DNA of 64,000 nucleotides, taken from the NCBI GenBank assembly GCA_026418015.1, contig JAOACE010000009.1:219087-283086 (forward strand), written 5' to 3'. Under the pieces are notes generated by a model. The model was not told the DNA's origin, ran no database searches, and saw only the letters and a list, made by a program, of their open reading frames with translations. This document shows, in pieces, positions 8,146-17,235 of the stretch; position 1 is the stretch's first letter, and each line of letters opens with the position of its first letter. The DNA comes from Leptospiraceae bacterium (GTDB lineage Bacteria > Spirochaetota > Leptospiria > Leptospirales > Leptonemataceae). Both the position numbers and the translations under genes were made by a program.

Positions 8146-11141
8146 ATATTGACAATACTACCATCTTCAAACTCCACTTCGTAATTCCCCTCTTGTAGAG
8201 GGGCAAGGGGAGTTATTCTCTTAATCCACTTACCTGTTAGGTTTGATAATGTTTCTGCAATGTCTATATTTTCGTACAATTTACTTAAATCTACTTTTAC
8301 TTTATTGTTTTTATAATCGATTTCTAATGCGCGAAGCATTTTTTCGTCTTTCATAAACACATATTGTTCATAAACTGATTTATTGCCTACAATAAGCATA
8401 TCGTGATTTTCGTAAACGGTATTCGCCAATGTTTCTTCGTATTGTTCCAATTCGTAGTATTTGAAAAAGCCGCCGCCTTGATAAATCCCCTCTCTTAGAG
8501 GGGATAGGGGTGTGTTATCCCCCTCTTGCAGAGGGGTGTCAGACGAAGTCTGACGGGGTGTTCTCAATTCTTTGCTTATTCCTGATTTATCATAGGCCAA
8601 AACCTTTTTCATTCTTGGCAAAACAACGGTGTAAAAATGCTCTCCCATTTCTACCCCAAGCCACTTTCTGCCGAGTTTATGGGCTACTGCTGTTGTTGTG
8701 CCGGAACCTAAAAAATAATCAAGAATCAAATCCCCTTGCCCTGAAGTAGAGTCAATAACTCGTTTTAAGAGTTGCTCTGAATTTTCAGTTCTAAATCCCC
8801 AACCAGAAGAATAACCGGGAATATCTATCCAAAGAGTATCAATCCCAATTTCTTCGGATGGCAAAACAAGATACTCCGGCATACCTTTCGTTTTTTTACC
8901 TCTTACATCAATATATTCTGCCTTTTCATTTATTCTAATTCTTCCCTCGGCATACATTAGATCTACTTTTTCCTGCCCAAATTTCCAATTATGATTCGGT
9001 CTAGGATAAAACAATCTTCCTTCCACGCTAATCGGGATTGAAGATTTACCCCCTGATTCTAGTGAATGCCAATATGCTTCTCTTTTTTGAGCTAACTTTT
9101 TGTATTGAGGATAAAATTTAAACTTTTCACTATTAGAAAACCAAAATAATTGATCAGTGCCTGATGAATACTGTTTTGACTCTTCTTTCATAAAACCCAA
9201 CTTTGTAATTCTTTTTACCTGAAGTTCATTCCTAAAATTCTCCTTTCCAAAAATCTCATCCATCAAACATCTAACAATCCAATTGCCGTTATAATCACAT
9301 CTTACAAAAATACTTCCTTTTTCATTTAGCCATTCTCTTGCTATTCTCAATCTATTTTCAAGAAGCGTTGCCCAGTTGGCATCTTTGTAGTTTGTGCGAT
9401 ATAAAAACTGGTCAGAAGAATCTAAATTAAACGGCGGATCAATATAAATTGTCTGCACTTTTTCCTTAAATTTCGGCAGGATTGTATTGAGTGCCTGATA
9501 GTTTTCGCTCTTTATAAGCCAGCCGTCCAGGGATTTGTCTAAATCATCAAATTGGCTTAATATCTCAAGTTCCAAATCTTTGAAATATTTTGTATCAATA
9601 GGTAAGTGTTTATACTTTTCTGAAAGCCTTTTACCCATCAAATCTTCTTCAAAAACATCACTAACCCTAAAGCTTTCATCTACAATACCAAGCTCCTGCC
9701 ATTCTTTTATCTGTTCGTTTATATTTGGGTGATTGAATATTTTTTCCACCAAATTCCCCTCTTGTAGAAGGGTTAGGGGTGTGACATTCCCATCTCTTAG
9801 AGGGGTTAGGGGTGTTAATTCTGTCTCCAAAAACTTCATCACCCCTTCAATATTATTCAATACATCTTCAGCTCTTACATGATAGACTTTTAGTCCTAAA
9901 CTTTTCAAATATTCATCACGCTCGGCATCATATTCCATCTTTTCGTTATGACTATCACCATCTATTTCCACAACAACTCCAAGTTCTTTGCAATAAAAAT
10001 CCACAATGTAATTGCCTACTATTTTTTGCCTATCAAAATCTAATCCCAAAAATTGTTTGTTCCTTACTTGCTTCCAAAAAATAATTTCAGCCAAATTACC
10101 TGCTTTTCTTAATTCACGGGCTCTTTCTTTGAGATTTGGATTGAATGGTAATTCATACCATTTGGGAACACCCCCAGCCACTCTATCAGAAGAAGATAAA
10201 ACTCCCCCAACCCCTCTATCAGAGGGGAGGTTTTGGTAGATTCTATCCAACGTAATCACATAATTAGAATTCTTCACAAACTTCGGCTTGTTCCAGATCT
10301 TCACCAATTCATCTTCAAATTGACTCACAAAATCTATTATCTTAAATGCAATATCCTTTAATATCTGTAATTGATTTACTCTATCGGCTGTCCATTCCTT
10401 CGCCCCATCCCAAAAATACTGATAACTCCACAACTTAAACTGTTCTTGTAAAAAACTTTTTGCATTCTTATTTATAAAAAAATCTACTTCGCTCTGTTTT
10501 TCAAATATGCGAAATGCTCTTTCTAATTGTTCTTCGTCAATCTTTATCTCTTTTTTCTTTAGCTCTTTGAGTATATCTTCAGTTTTTGTTACTCTCCCTT
10601 TTTCGGAATAATAAACATTAAAAACTATTGTCTTATCTTTTTGTATTTCTTTTAGTTCATAAATCAAACTGCGTTTTTCGTTGGCTTTCTTATTTTCTAT
10701 CGTCGCTGCATCAAAATAAAACTTATATCCATCAAACTCAACTGGCATGCTTCTAAATATTCTATCTGTCTTTACATAATAGAGCATCTGCGTCTTCCAG
10801 AATAAAATGACGTCTTTGTCGTCCGTATAAACCTTTTCATAAACATTGTTATGAAATGGCGTAGAATTAAAATAAATAGAACCGCTTTCGGAAAAATATC
10901 TAATAAAAAAAGAATAGAGTTTATCGAATAGCTCTTCCCTAAAAGAAGGATATTGTTTTAATGCTTTATCAATATCATCTTTTAATATTTTTTCAATTTT
11001 GGAATAGTAATTTGACTTTATTTTCATTAGATTTACAAATCCGCCTTGTCCTTCGATTTTGGCGCCGATAAAAACATCTTGTAATGCGTTGTAAAATTTT
11101 TGTTCTTTGGTTCCGTTTTTTGCCATAGGGATATCCTCCAA
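8097..11141 (-). CDS. mod: Type III DNA methyltransferase Mod with internal DUF559 insertion and several in-frame palindromic repeats
   Basis: TIYIDPPFNLDSSDQFLYRTNYKD; GDLILDYFLGSGTTTAVAHKLGRKWLGVEMG; GGGFFKYYELEQYEETL; C-terminal DYRLIKPLIWWE. Confidence 0.9.
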   Translation of the reverse strand: MEDIPMAKNGTKEQKFYNALQDVFIGAKIEGQGGFVNLMKIKSNYYSKIEKILKDDIDKALKQYPSFREELFDKLYSFFIRYFSESGSIYFNSTPFHNNVYEKVYTDDKDVILFWKTQMLYYVKTDRIFRSMPVEFDGYKFYFDAATIENKKANEKRSLIYELKEIQKDKTIVFNVYYSEKGRVTKTEDILKELKKKEIKIDEEQLERAFRIFEKQSEVDFFINKNAKSFLQEQFKLWSYQYFWDGAKEWTADRVNQLQILKDIAFKIIDFVSQFEDELVKIWNKPKFVKNSNYVITLDRIYQNLPSDRGVGGVLSSSDRVAGGVPKWYELPFNPNLKERARELRKAGNLAEIIFWKQVRNKQFLGLDFDRQKIVGNYIVDFYCKELGVVVEIDGDSHNEKMEYDAERDEYLKSLGLKVYHVRAEDVLNNIEGVMKFLETELTPLTPLRDGNVTPLTLLQEGNLVEKIFNHPNINEQIKEWQELGIVDESFRVSDVFEEDLMGKRLSEKYKHLPIDTKYFKDLELEILSQFDDLDKSLDGWLIKSENYQALNTILPKFKEKVQTIYIDPPFNLDSSDQFLYRTNYKDANWATLLENRLRIAREWLNEKGSIFVRCDYNGNWIVRCLMDEIFGKENFRNELQVKRITKLGFMKEESKQYSSGTDQLFWFSNSEKFKFYPQYKKLAQKREAYWHSLESGGKSSIPISVEGRLFYPRPNHNWKFGQEKVDLMYAEGRIRINEKAEYIDVRGKKTKGMPEYLVLPSEEIGIDTLWIDIPGYSSGWGFRTENSEQLLKRVIDSTSGQGDLILDYFLGSGTTTAVAHKLGRKWLGVEMGEHFYTVVLPRMKKVLAYDKSGISKELRTPRQTSSDTPLQEGDNTPLSPLREGIYQGGGFFKYYELEQYEETLANTVYENHDMLIVGNKSVYEQYVFMKDEKMLRALEIDYKNNKVKVDLSKLYENIDIAETLSNLTGKWIKRITPLAPLQEGNYEVEFEDGSIVNIKDLDYRLIKPLIWWE
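8184..8213. repeat. In-frame palindromic repeat unit in mod (encodes TPLAPLQEGN)
   Basis: ATTCCCCTCTTGTAGAGGGGCAAGGGGAGT; CCCCTCttgtAGAGGGG stem. Confidence 0.8.
8486..8563. repeat. Two tandem palindromic repeat units in mod, second with nested GTCAGACgaaGTCTGAC hairpin
   Basis: CCCCTCTCTTAGAGGGGATAGGGGTGT and CCCCTCTTGCAGAGGGGTGTCAGACGAAGTCTGACGGGGTGTT. Confidence 0.8.
9753..10229 (-). mobile_element. Putative DUF559 endonuclease-domain insertion in mod, bounded by two palindromic repeat units on each side in opposite orientation
   Basis: 477 nt = 159 codons in frame. Encodes LPSDRGVGGVLSSSDRVAGGV-[PKWYELPFNPNLKERARELRKAGNLAEIIFWKQVRNKQFLGLDFDRQKIVGNYIVDFYCKELGVVVEIDGDSHNEKMEYDAERDEYLKSLGLKVYHVRAEDVLNN...]-ELTPLTPLRDGNVTPLTLLQEGN. 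Removing it joins YVITLDRIYQN to LVEKIFNHPNINEQIKEW. Confidence 0.75.
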
Positions 11142-11298
11142 TCTAAATTTAAGTTTTTTTATGTAAATATTTTATAATTTTTTATATAAAATAATTTAAT
11201 TTATTATAACACTTTTTTTACTTTAGGTACAATTTTTGATAAAATCATAAACTTATCTTTGATTTTACAAAAATTTTATTCAACAAAAGCAAAATCCA

Positions 11299-12225
11299 TC
11301 ATTTTTTTTCGAATTCCTGCTGTTTGTAAGATGAATCATTCAAAATAAAATCATTGATTCGTCTTTGTGCTAATTCTATGTATTCTTGGTTTGTTTCGTA
11401 GCCAATATAATGTCGATGGGTTTTTATTGCTGCAATGGCTGTTTGTCCACTTCCCATAAAGGGATCGAGTATCACTTCTTTTTCGAATGTGTAGAGTTGA
11501 ATCAACCTATAAGGTAATTCCACAGGAAAAGGGGCTGGATGACCTACTTTTGTTGCAGGTTCCGCAGAAAATGTCCATACACTTTTGGTAAATTCGAGAA
11601 ATTCTTCTTTGGAGATCGTGCTCTTTTTATTTTCGATACGATCTCTGGCAAAAGAGCTTTTAGAAAACACCAAGATATATTCATGAATATCTCTTAATAT
11701 GGGGTTTTTTGCAGAAAGCCATGTTCCCCAAGCAGTGGAAGGACTTCCGCTAGATGCCTTATTCCAGATAATTTCGCCTCGCATCAGAAACCTTAAATCC
11801 AGCATATCTTCGATCAGGAATGCGTGCAAGGGAATATATGGCTTTCTTCCTAAGTTCGCGATATTAATACAAGCTCTTCCACCAGGTACAAGAACTCTTT
11901 TTACTTCGGTCAATACCCTTTTTAAGAATTCTCTGTATTCGTTTAATGTTAAGTTTTCGTCGTATTCTTTGCCTACATTGTAAGGTGGAGAGGTGACCAT
12001 CAAATGTACGCTATTATCGGGTAATTCTTCCATTTTTTCGCTCGTTTTGCAAAAGATTTGATCTAAATATTGCGATGGAATGGTATTCTCTATATATTCG
12101 TAAGATTCTTCTTTGGGCAGTCCTTCGTATAACCTGCTTTTGTAGAAATTCGTAGAGTCGTGATTGATTCTGCCGTGAGAGCCAAAAGTACTTGTTTTAG
12201 TACCTTTTTTTCTTTGATGATTCAT
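11299..12225 (-). CDS. Site-specific DNA methyltransferase (SPPY type, likely N4-cytosine or N6-adenine)
   Basis: MVTSPPYNVGKEY; VILDPFMGSGQTAIAAIKTHRHYIGYETN. Confidence 0.9.
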   Translation of the reverse strand: MNHQRKKGTKTSTFGSHGRINHDSTNFYKSRLYEGLPKEESYEYIENTIPSQYLDQIFCKTSEKMEELPDNSVHLMVTSPPYNVGKEYDENLTLNEYREFLKRVLTEVKRVLVPGGRACINIANLGRKPYIPLHAFLIEDMLDLRFLMRGEIIWNKASSGSPSTAWGTWLSAKNPILRDIHEYILVFSKSSFARDRIENKKSTISKEEFLEFTKSVWTFSAEPATKVGHPAPFPVELPYRLIQLYTFEKEVILDPFMGSGQTAIAAIKTHRHYIGYETNQEYIELAQRRINDFILNDSSYKQQEFEKK

Positions 12226-12334
12226 CTTAATCCTCCCTCTAATAGTCGACCCATCTTTTTTTAGGGTTGAATTTTATTTGTTTTTTCTAATCAATTGATG
12301 TATAAACTATCCCGTAGATTATCGCTCCATCTTT

Positions 12335-12685
12335 CTAGAACGATAATTTTTTAAAAGATTCGATTGCTTCGGGTAAGGTTCCAAAAATCTGGAATACGCG
12401 GTTTAATAAGGTAATTTGCATAACGCGAAGAACTTCGTTTTCTGTTATGACTAGACGAATATCTCCTCCCTTGCGTTTAACTCTTCTTTGCATTGCTATC
12501 AATGTTCCTAATGCGGATGAACTTACAAGCTTTACGTTGGTTAAATCTATGATGATTTTGAGGACGTTTTCTTCCAGTAAATTTTCTAATTCCTTTTCGA
12601 AGTTGGGGGTATCTGTATGTTGAATATTGCCTTTAACTTTTAATATGGTTATATTATCTTTTTTTTCTTTCGTTATTGACTCCAT
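12335..12685 (-). CDS. STAS-domain anti-sigma factor antagonist
   Basis: VKLVSSSALGTLIAMQRRVKRKGGDIRLV, typical STAS phospho-site region. Confidence 0.88.
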   Translation of the reverse strand: MESITKEKKDNITILKVKGNIQHTDTPNFEKELENLLEENVLKIIIDLTNVKLVSSSALGTLIAMQRRVKRKGGDIRLVITENEVLRVMQITLLNRVFQIFGTLPEAIESFKKLSF

Positions 12686-13365
12686 AAACTTTCCTCTTCA
12701 AAATCTTCTAAAAAAATACTCAATACGATTACTTCTTTTACTCCTGCATCTTTAAGTAATCGCGCTGCCTCATTTATGGTTGCACCAGTCGTTGTAGTAT
12801 CTTCTATTAACAAGTATTTATTTATTGGATGGAATTCTATTGTCAATCCTAATGAAAACAACACATTAAAAAAACGTTCAGCTTGCTTTCCTTTACTTTG
12901 TTTATTCTTCTTGATTTTTCGAATATCTTTTCCATAAGGTATTTGTGTAATTTTATGAATTTCTTTCAGTAATTTTTCTAAGACATCATACGAACGGTAC
13001 TTTTTGCCAAATTTAGAAGAACTAATATATCCCATTCGATCGGGTTGAATTGTTTTTACGATTTTTAAAACATCTTTTAGAAAAATTCGATAAACATTTG
13101 CATTGTTGCTATACTTCCAATCTAACAAAAGTGTTTTTGTAGAAGAATTATATTCATAGAGAGCAATTAGCTGATCAAAAAACAAATGTCTGCTATTACA
13201 AAACAAGCATGTATCATTTTTTAATTGATGACTACACTTCGGACATCGATTTTTTTGGTTTAGAATGAAATATTTTTTAAAATTCTTCCAGCATCTTAAA
13301 CACAATGCTTCTTTACTTTCTCTACCGCAAGTAGTACAATATTGAGGAAACAAAAAATCTATCAT
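12673..13365 (-). CDS. comF: ComF family phosphoribosyltransferase
   Basis: CTTCGRE..LCLRCW, CPKC zinc fingers; YLLIEDTTTTGATINEAARLLKDAGVKEVIVLSIF PRPP-binding motif. Confidence 0.85.
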   Translation of the reverse strand: MIDFLFPQYCTTCGRESKEALCLRCWKNFKKYFILNQKNRCPKCSHQLKNDTCLFCNSRHLFFDQLIALYEYNSSTKTLLLDWKYSNNANVYRIFLKDVLKIVKTIQPDRMGYISSSKFGKKYRSYDVLEKLLKEIHKITQIPYGKDIRKIKKNKQSKGKQAERFFNVLFSLGLTIEFHPINKYLLIEDTTTTGATINEAARLLKDAGVKEVIVLSIFLEDFEEESLWSQ

Positions 13366-13457
13366 ATTAATTTATATATCATTTTTTTAAAAAATTATCT
13401 CATTTTTTTGTAAAAAATCAATCGAATTTAAAATCTTATTGTTATAATTGGTCAAAA

Positions 13458-13994
13458 ATGAAAAAACTACTCTTTTTTTTGTTTGTATCATCGATATATC
13501 CACAAAAGATAGAATTTTTCCCAGAGATTCTACAAACCAACCCCAGAAATAATCACGGAATGATTTTTACCACAGAAAAGTTTTTTACACAAAAAAGGTA
13601 TTTTGTTGTTCATCAAGGGAAAGAAGGATTTTATCTTAAACTAAAAAATCCTCTTCGTTTTAAGAATCAAATATTTTCTGTTTCGGGTAATTGCACCATA
13701 ATAGAAGGTTCTTTTGCATTCTTTCTTGTCCTAAAAAATCAGCAGAACAAGACTATCAACGTTCCAACAGAATATAAATTTTTAACCGAAAACAACTTAA
13801 ATCCTTACGAGATTTTGTTTAACGACAAAAGAATACTCAAATATTTGCAGCAATCCAATAAAACAAATACAATTCAAGATATTTTGAACATAGAATTGTT
13901 GGGGTTTTTGATTGTTCCCCATGCTTTTAGGACGGTTTTTTATTGTGAGGAATTTTCTATAAAAGCAAAATCCTTTCTTATCGATGTTCTATAA
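13458..13994 (+). CDS. Hypothetical exported protein
   Basis: N-terminal hydrophobic signal MKKLLFFLFVSSIYPQ; no family recognised. Confidence 0.55.
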   Translation: MKKLLFFLFVSSIYPQKIEFFPEILQTNPRNNHGMIFTTEKFFTQKRYFVVHQGKEGFYLKLKNPLRFKNQIFSVSGNCTIIEGSFAFFLVLKNQQNKTINVPTEYKFLTENNLNPYEILFNDKRILKYLQQSNKTNTIQDILNIELLGFLIVPHAFRTVFYCEEFSIKAKSFLIDVL

Positions 13995-14117
13995 TATGAT
14001 TATGATTTTTGTTTTTATTATTAAGTATTATTAATAAAAAATATAATAATATTGACTAAATAGAATCATTTTTTTTTAGTGTTATTTATAAGAATAAAAA
14101 TAATATCGGAGTGACAT

Positions 14118-15671
14118 ATGAGGAAGGATATAAAAATAAAACCATTGATCATCATGTTGGTATTCTTTCTGTCAGCAGGTTTTCTCCGTGGGCAAGAAAA
14201 AGACATCAACAAATTGTTCGAAGAAGAAATTCAAAAAGAAACAAAGCCCTCTACAACAGAAAGCAAGGATTTTACTGGGAGAACATCGCAGTTTCAATTT
14301 CAAAGCTTTAACAAAAATGTTTATCTGGATATATTGGGTGCAGTAGATATAGTGGGAGAATGGGATAAAAACACGCCTCATAATACCAGAAACGAGACTT
14401 ACGTTCGTTCAACGGAATTAGGTTTATTCGGAGCTATCGATCATTTAGCAACAGGGACAATATACTTTGCAGCTCATAATGAAGATGGAGTATTAACCAC
14501 AGAATTACACGAAGGATATTTTTTATTTCCCGCTACATTGATTCCGAGAACCAACATTCGATTAGGACAAATGTTTCCCGATGTGGGACGCTTGAATGTA
14601 ATCCATCAACACGACTGGCCTTTTACTACTCCCCCTTTGGTACACAAGGAACTCTTGGGCGAAGAAGCTTTATTAGATACAGGAATTGAATTTCGTTATC
14701 TTTTTCCTTGGTCCTTTTGGCAAGAATTAAGCATAGGTATTTTTAGCGGAAAAGGTTTTGGACATTCACATGGTGGACACTCTCATGGCGGGCATTCGCA
14801 TGGTTCAAGTGATATAAATCCATTTAGCGATCTCGACCAGTTATTAGAAGAAGTAATTCTACACGAAAATCAGCCTATACAAAATATCACTTTTGATAGC
14901 ATCTTACATTATTTAGAAGAAACACAAAAGTGTAAAAATATTTTAAACCTATCTCCAACAGAAAAAATCGATTGCTTAGTAGAAAAATATGTTGAAGATC
15001 AAATGGATGCAATGGAAGCACAAAATGCCCAAAAAACCAAGCAAAATCCCCTAGTTACAGCACACCTTAAACATTTTATTCCTCTATCGGATTATTGGGG
15101 AACAGAATTTGGCTTTTCTTACCTAAGATGGCATCCCGAAATCTCTCCAAGAAAATGGAACAATCAATATGGGTTTGATTTTTACTTAAAATACAAAAGG
15201 GGAAAATTAAAATCCTTTGTATGGCAAACAGAGGTATGGTATAGAGAAACCAAAGAGCGTCCCACCAATCGATTAGCGTATTTTTTCGACGAAAATTCCA
15301 ACTTAAAAACAACCCTCCAAGAATATAACTATCAATTCGATCCGCCGAAAAAAATCGAGGTGGTAGAAACCAAAGCTGGTTTTTATAGTTTTCTTAATTA
15401 TCAACTTTCTGAACAATGGTTTATTGGCTATCGTTATGATTATCTAACAACACCAACATTCAAAAAAATCAATTATTTTACTCTAATACCAGAATACAAA
15501 AAAAATGGAATGGTGCAAGATAACATAATTTTAACTTATAACCCTTCAGAATTTTCTTATTTTCGTGGACAAGTAAGCACCACAGTAGATATAGAAAAAA
15601 ATAAAAGAACATGGGAGTACTATTTACAAGCTGTGTTTATTTTAGGAGTTCATCCAGCACATAAATACTAA
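14118..15671 (+). CDS. Exported protein (probable outer-membrane barrel) with His-rich loop, in metal-uptake operon
   Basis: Signal peptide MRKDIKIKPLIIMLVFFLSAGFLRGQ; GFGHSHGGHSHGGHSHGSS; amphipathic strand-rich sequence; followed by znuA-like gene 12 nt downstream. Confidence 0.65.
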   Translation: MRKDIKIKPLIIMLVFFLSAGFLRGQEKDINKLFEEEIQKETKPSTTESKDFTGRTSQFQFQSFNKNVYLDILGAVDIVGEWDKNTPHNTRNETYVRSTELGLFGAIDHLATGTIYFAAHNEDGVLTTELHEGYFLFPATLIPRTNIRLGQMFPDVGRLNVIHQHDWPFTTPPLVHKELLGEEALLDTGIEFRYLFPWSFWQELSIGIFSGKGFGHSHGGHSHGGHSHGSSDINPFSDLDQLLEEVILHENQPIQNITFDSILHYLEETQKCKNILNLSPTEKIDCLVEKYVEDQMDAMEAQNAQKTKQNPLVTAHLKHFIPLSDYWGTEFGFSYLRWHPEISPRKWNNQYGFDFYLKYKRGKLKSFVWQTEVWYRETKERPTNRLAYFFDENSNLKTTLQEYNYQFDPPKKIEVVETKAGFYSFLNYQLSEQWFIGYRYDYLTTPTFKKINYFTLIPEYKKNGMVQDNIILTYNPSEFSYFRGQVSTTVDIEKNKRTWEYYLQAVFILGVHPAHKY

Positions 15672-15683
15672 AAGGAGTTAATT

Positions 15684-16577
15684 ATGAGATTTTATAAATA
15701 TTTTTTAATTTTAATATTCATTATTACAAATGCATTATACAGCAAAACCAAGGTTGTTACAACACTAACAGTATTAGAATACATTACAAAAGAAATTGGA
15801 CAAGATAAAGTAGAAGTAGAGGCATTACTATCAGGCGATTCGGACCCTCATTTTGCGGATGCTAGACCAGACTATATTCTAAAAGTAAACCAAGCAGATA
15901 TGCTGGTATACATTGGATTAGATTTGGAAGTTGGATGGCTTCCCAAAGTGATAGAACAATCTAGAAACCCCAAAATCTACTTAGGACAGCCTGGTAATTG
16001 CGATGTAAGTAAAGGTGTTTATGTATTAGAAGTTCCAGAAAAAAGAGTCGATCGTTCTATGGGAGATATTCATATTTATGGGAACCCACATTATTGGTTA
16101 GATCCTATTAACGCGGTGATTATTGCAAGAAACATAAAAGATCATCTAATCCAGATTGATCCAGAAAATAAAACCTTCTACGAAAACAATTTTAAAAACT
16201 TTGCATCAAGAATAAAAAACTTAACCAATGATTTGTTAGCAAAATACAAAAACCTAAAAGATCTTAAAGTAGCTGTCCACCATCGCGAATTTATTTATTT
16301 AATTCAACGATTTGGTCTAAAAGAGGTGATTTCCCTCGAAGAAAAAATGGGTGTTCCACCAAATGCAAATTACTTAAAAAAGGTTGTAGATGTAGTAATA
16401 AAAGAAGGTGTAAAGATCATTCTTATCGCACCTTATAACAATCCAAAGTATGCTGAATTTGTAAAAAATCAAACCAATGCAAAAGTAGTGGTTGCTCCTA
16501 CAAACTTAGATAAATCCATCAGAACTTACGAGGATTTGCTAAAAACAATTTTACAAAAAATAAGCGAACAAATTTAA
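15684..16577 (+). CDS. znuA: Zinc/manganese ABC transporter substrate-binding protein (ZnuA-like)
   Basis: VVTTLTVLEYITKEIGQDKVEVEALLSGDSDPHFADARPDYILKVNQADMLVYIGLDLEVGWLP; HYWLDPINA. Confidence 0.85.
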   Translation: MRFYKYFLILIFIITNALYSKTKVVTTLTVLEYITKEIGQDKVEVEALLSGDSDPHFADARPDYILKVNQADMLVYIGLDLEVGWLPKVIEQSRNPKIYLGQPGNCDVSKGVYVLEVPEKRVDRSMGDIHIYGNPHYWLDPINAVIIARNIKDHLIQIDPENKTFYENNFKNFASRIKNLTNDLLAKYKNLKDLKVAVHHREFIYLIQRFGLKEVISLEEKMGVPPNANYLKKVVDVVIKEGVKIILIAPYNNPKYAEFVKNQTNAKVVVAPTNLDKSIRTYEDLLKTILQKISEQI

Positions 16578-16589
16578 TGACTTCAAACA

Positions 16590-17234
16590 ATGGTAGTAGA
16601 AAAACAAACCTTAGTAGAGCTGTCGGGGGTTTCCATTGGCTATAACAATCATCGATTGATAGAAAATATTAACTTAACCATCCAAAAAGGAGAGAAGATT
16701 TTATTACTTGGTTCTAATGGTAGCGGAAAAACTACTTTATTAAAAGTAATTGCAAAACTAAAAAAACCCATCGCAGGAAACATATCTTATAATTACAAAA
16801 TCTTATCTTATGTCCCTCAGAGTAAAAAGATTCATCACTTTCCTATAAGTATGCAAAATGCCTTGCGACTCTATTATCCTTTATTCTATCCAAAGCAAAA
16901 ACAAAACCAAGAAATCGAAGCTGTCCTAAAACAAATGAACTTGTGGGAAAAACGCAATCTATTATTGAGCGAATGTTCCGGAGGAGAATTACAAAGAGTC
17001 TACTTAGCAAGAGCATTACTAAGAAACCCAGAAATTCTACTCTTGGACGAACCGTTAAATGCTATCGATATAACAAGCAAACAAAATTTTTTATCGATAC
17101 TCGAAGAAATGTATCAACATCTTAATTGCACCATTATAATGACCAGTCACGATCTAAGCGAAAAAATATTAAATTTTTTTAATAAAAAACTTTATATTGA
17201 TCATCATACATTAAACATAATCGAAGGAAATTAA
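16590..17234 (+). CDS. znuC: Metal ABC transporter ATP-binding protein (ZnuC-like)
   Basis: GSNGSGKTTLLK Walker A, CSGGELQRVYLARAL signature, LLLDEPLNAID. Confidence 0.88.
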   Translation: MVVEKQTLVELSGVSIGYNNHRLIENINLTIQKGEKILLLGSNGSGKTTLLKVIAKLKKPIAGNISYNYKILSYVPQSKKIHHFPISMQNALRLYYPLFYPKQKQNQEIEAVLKQMNLWEKRNLLLSECSGGELQRVYLARALLRNPEILLLDEPLNAIDITSKQNFLSILEEMYQHLNCTIIMTSHDLSEKILNFFNKKLYIDHHTLNIIEGN

Positions 17235-17235
17235 A

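Noticed and set aside
8510-10239. Plus-strand ORFs of 65-90 aa (8510-8749, 9535-9732, 9812-10084, 10012-10239)
   Set aside because: Antisense to a strongly supported mod gene; partly created by palindromic repeats that are open on both strands.
14000-14100. Zur/Fur box upstream of the zinc operon
   Set aside because: Only AT-rich partial symmetry (TATTATTAATAAAAAATATAATAATA); no match to a defined box that I can defend.
14111-14311. 66-aa ORF overlapping the start of the His-rich exported protein
   Set aside because: Out-of-frame with a 517-aa ORF that has a signal peptide and operon context.
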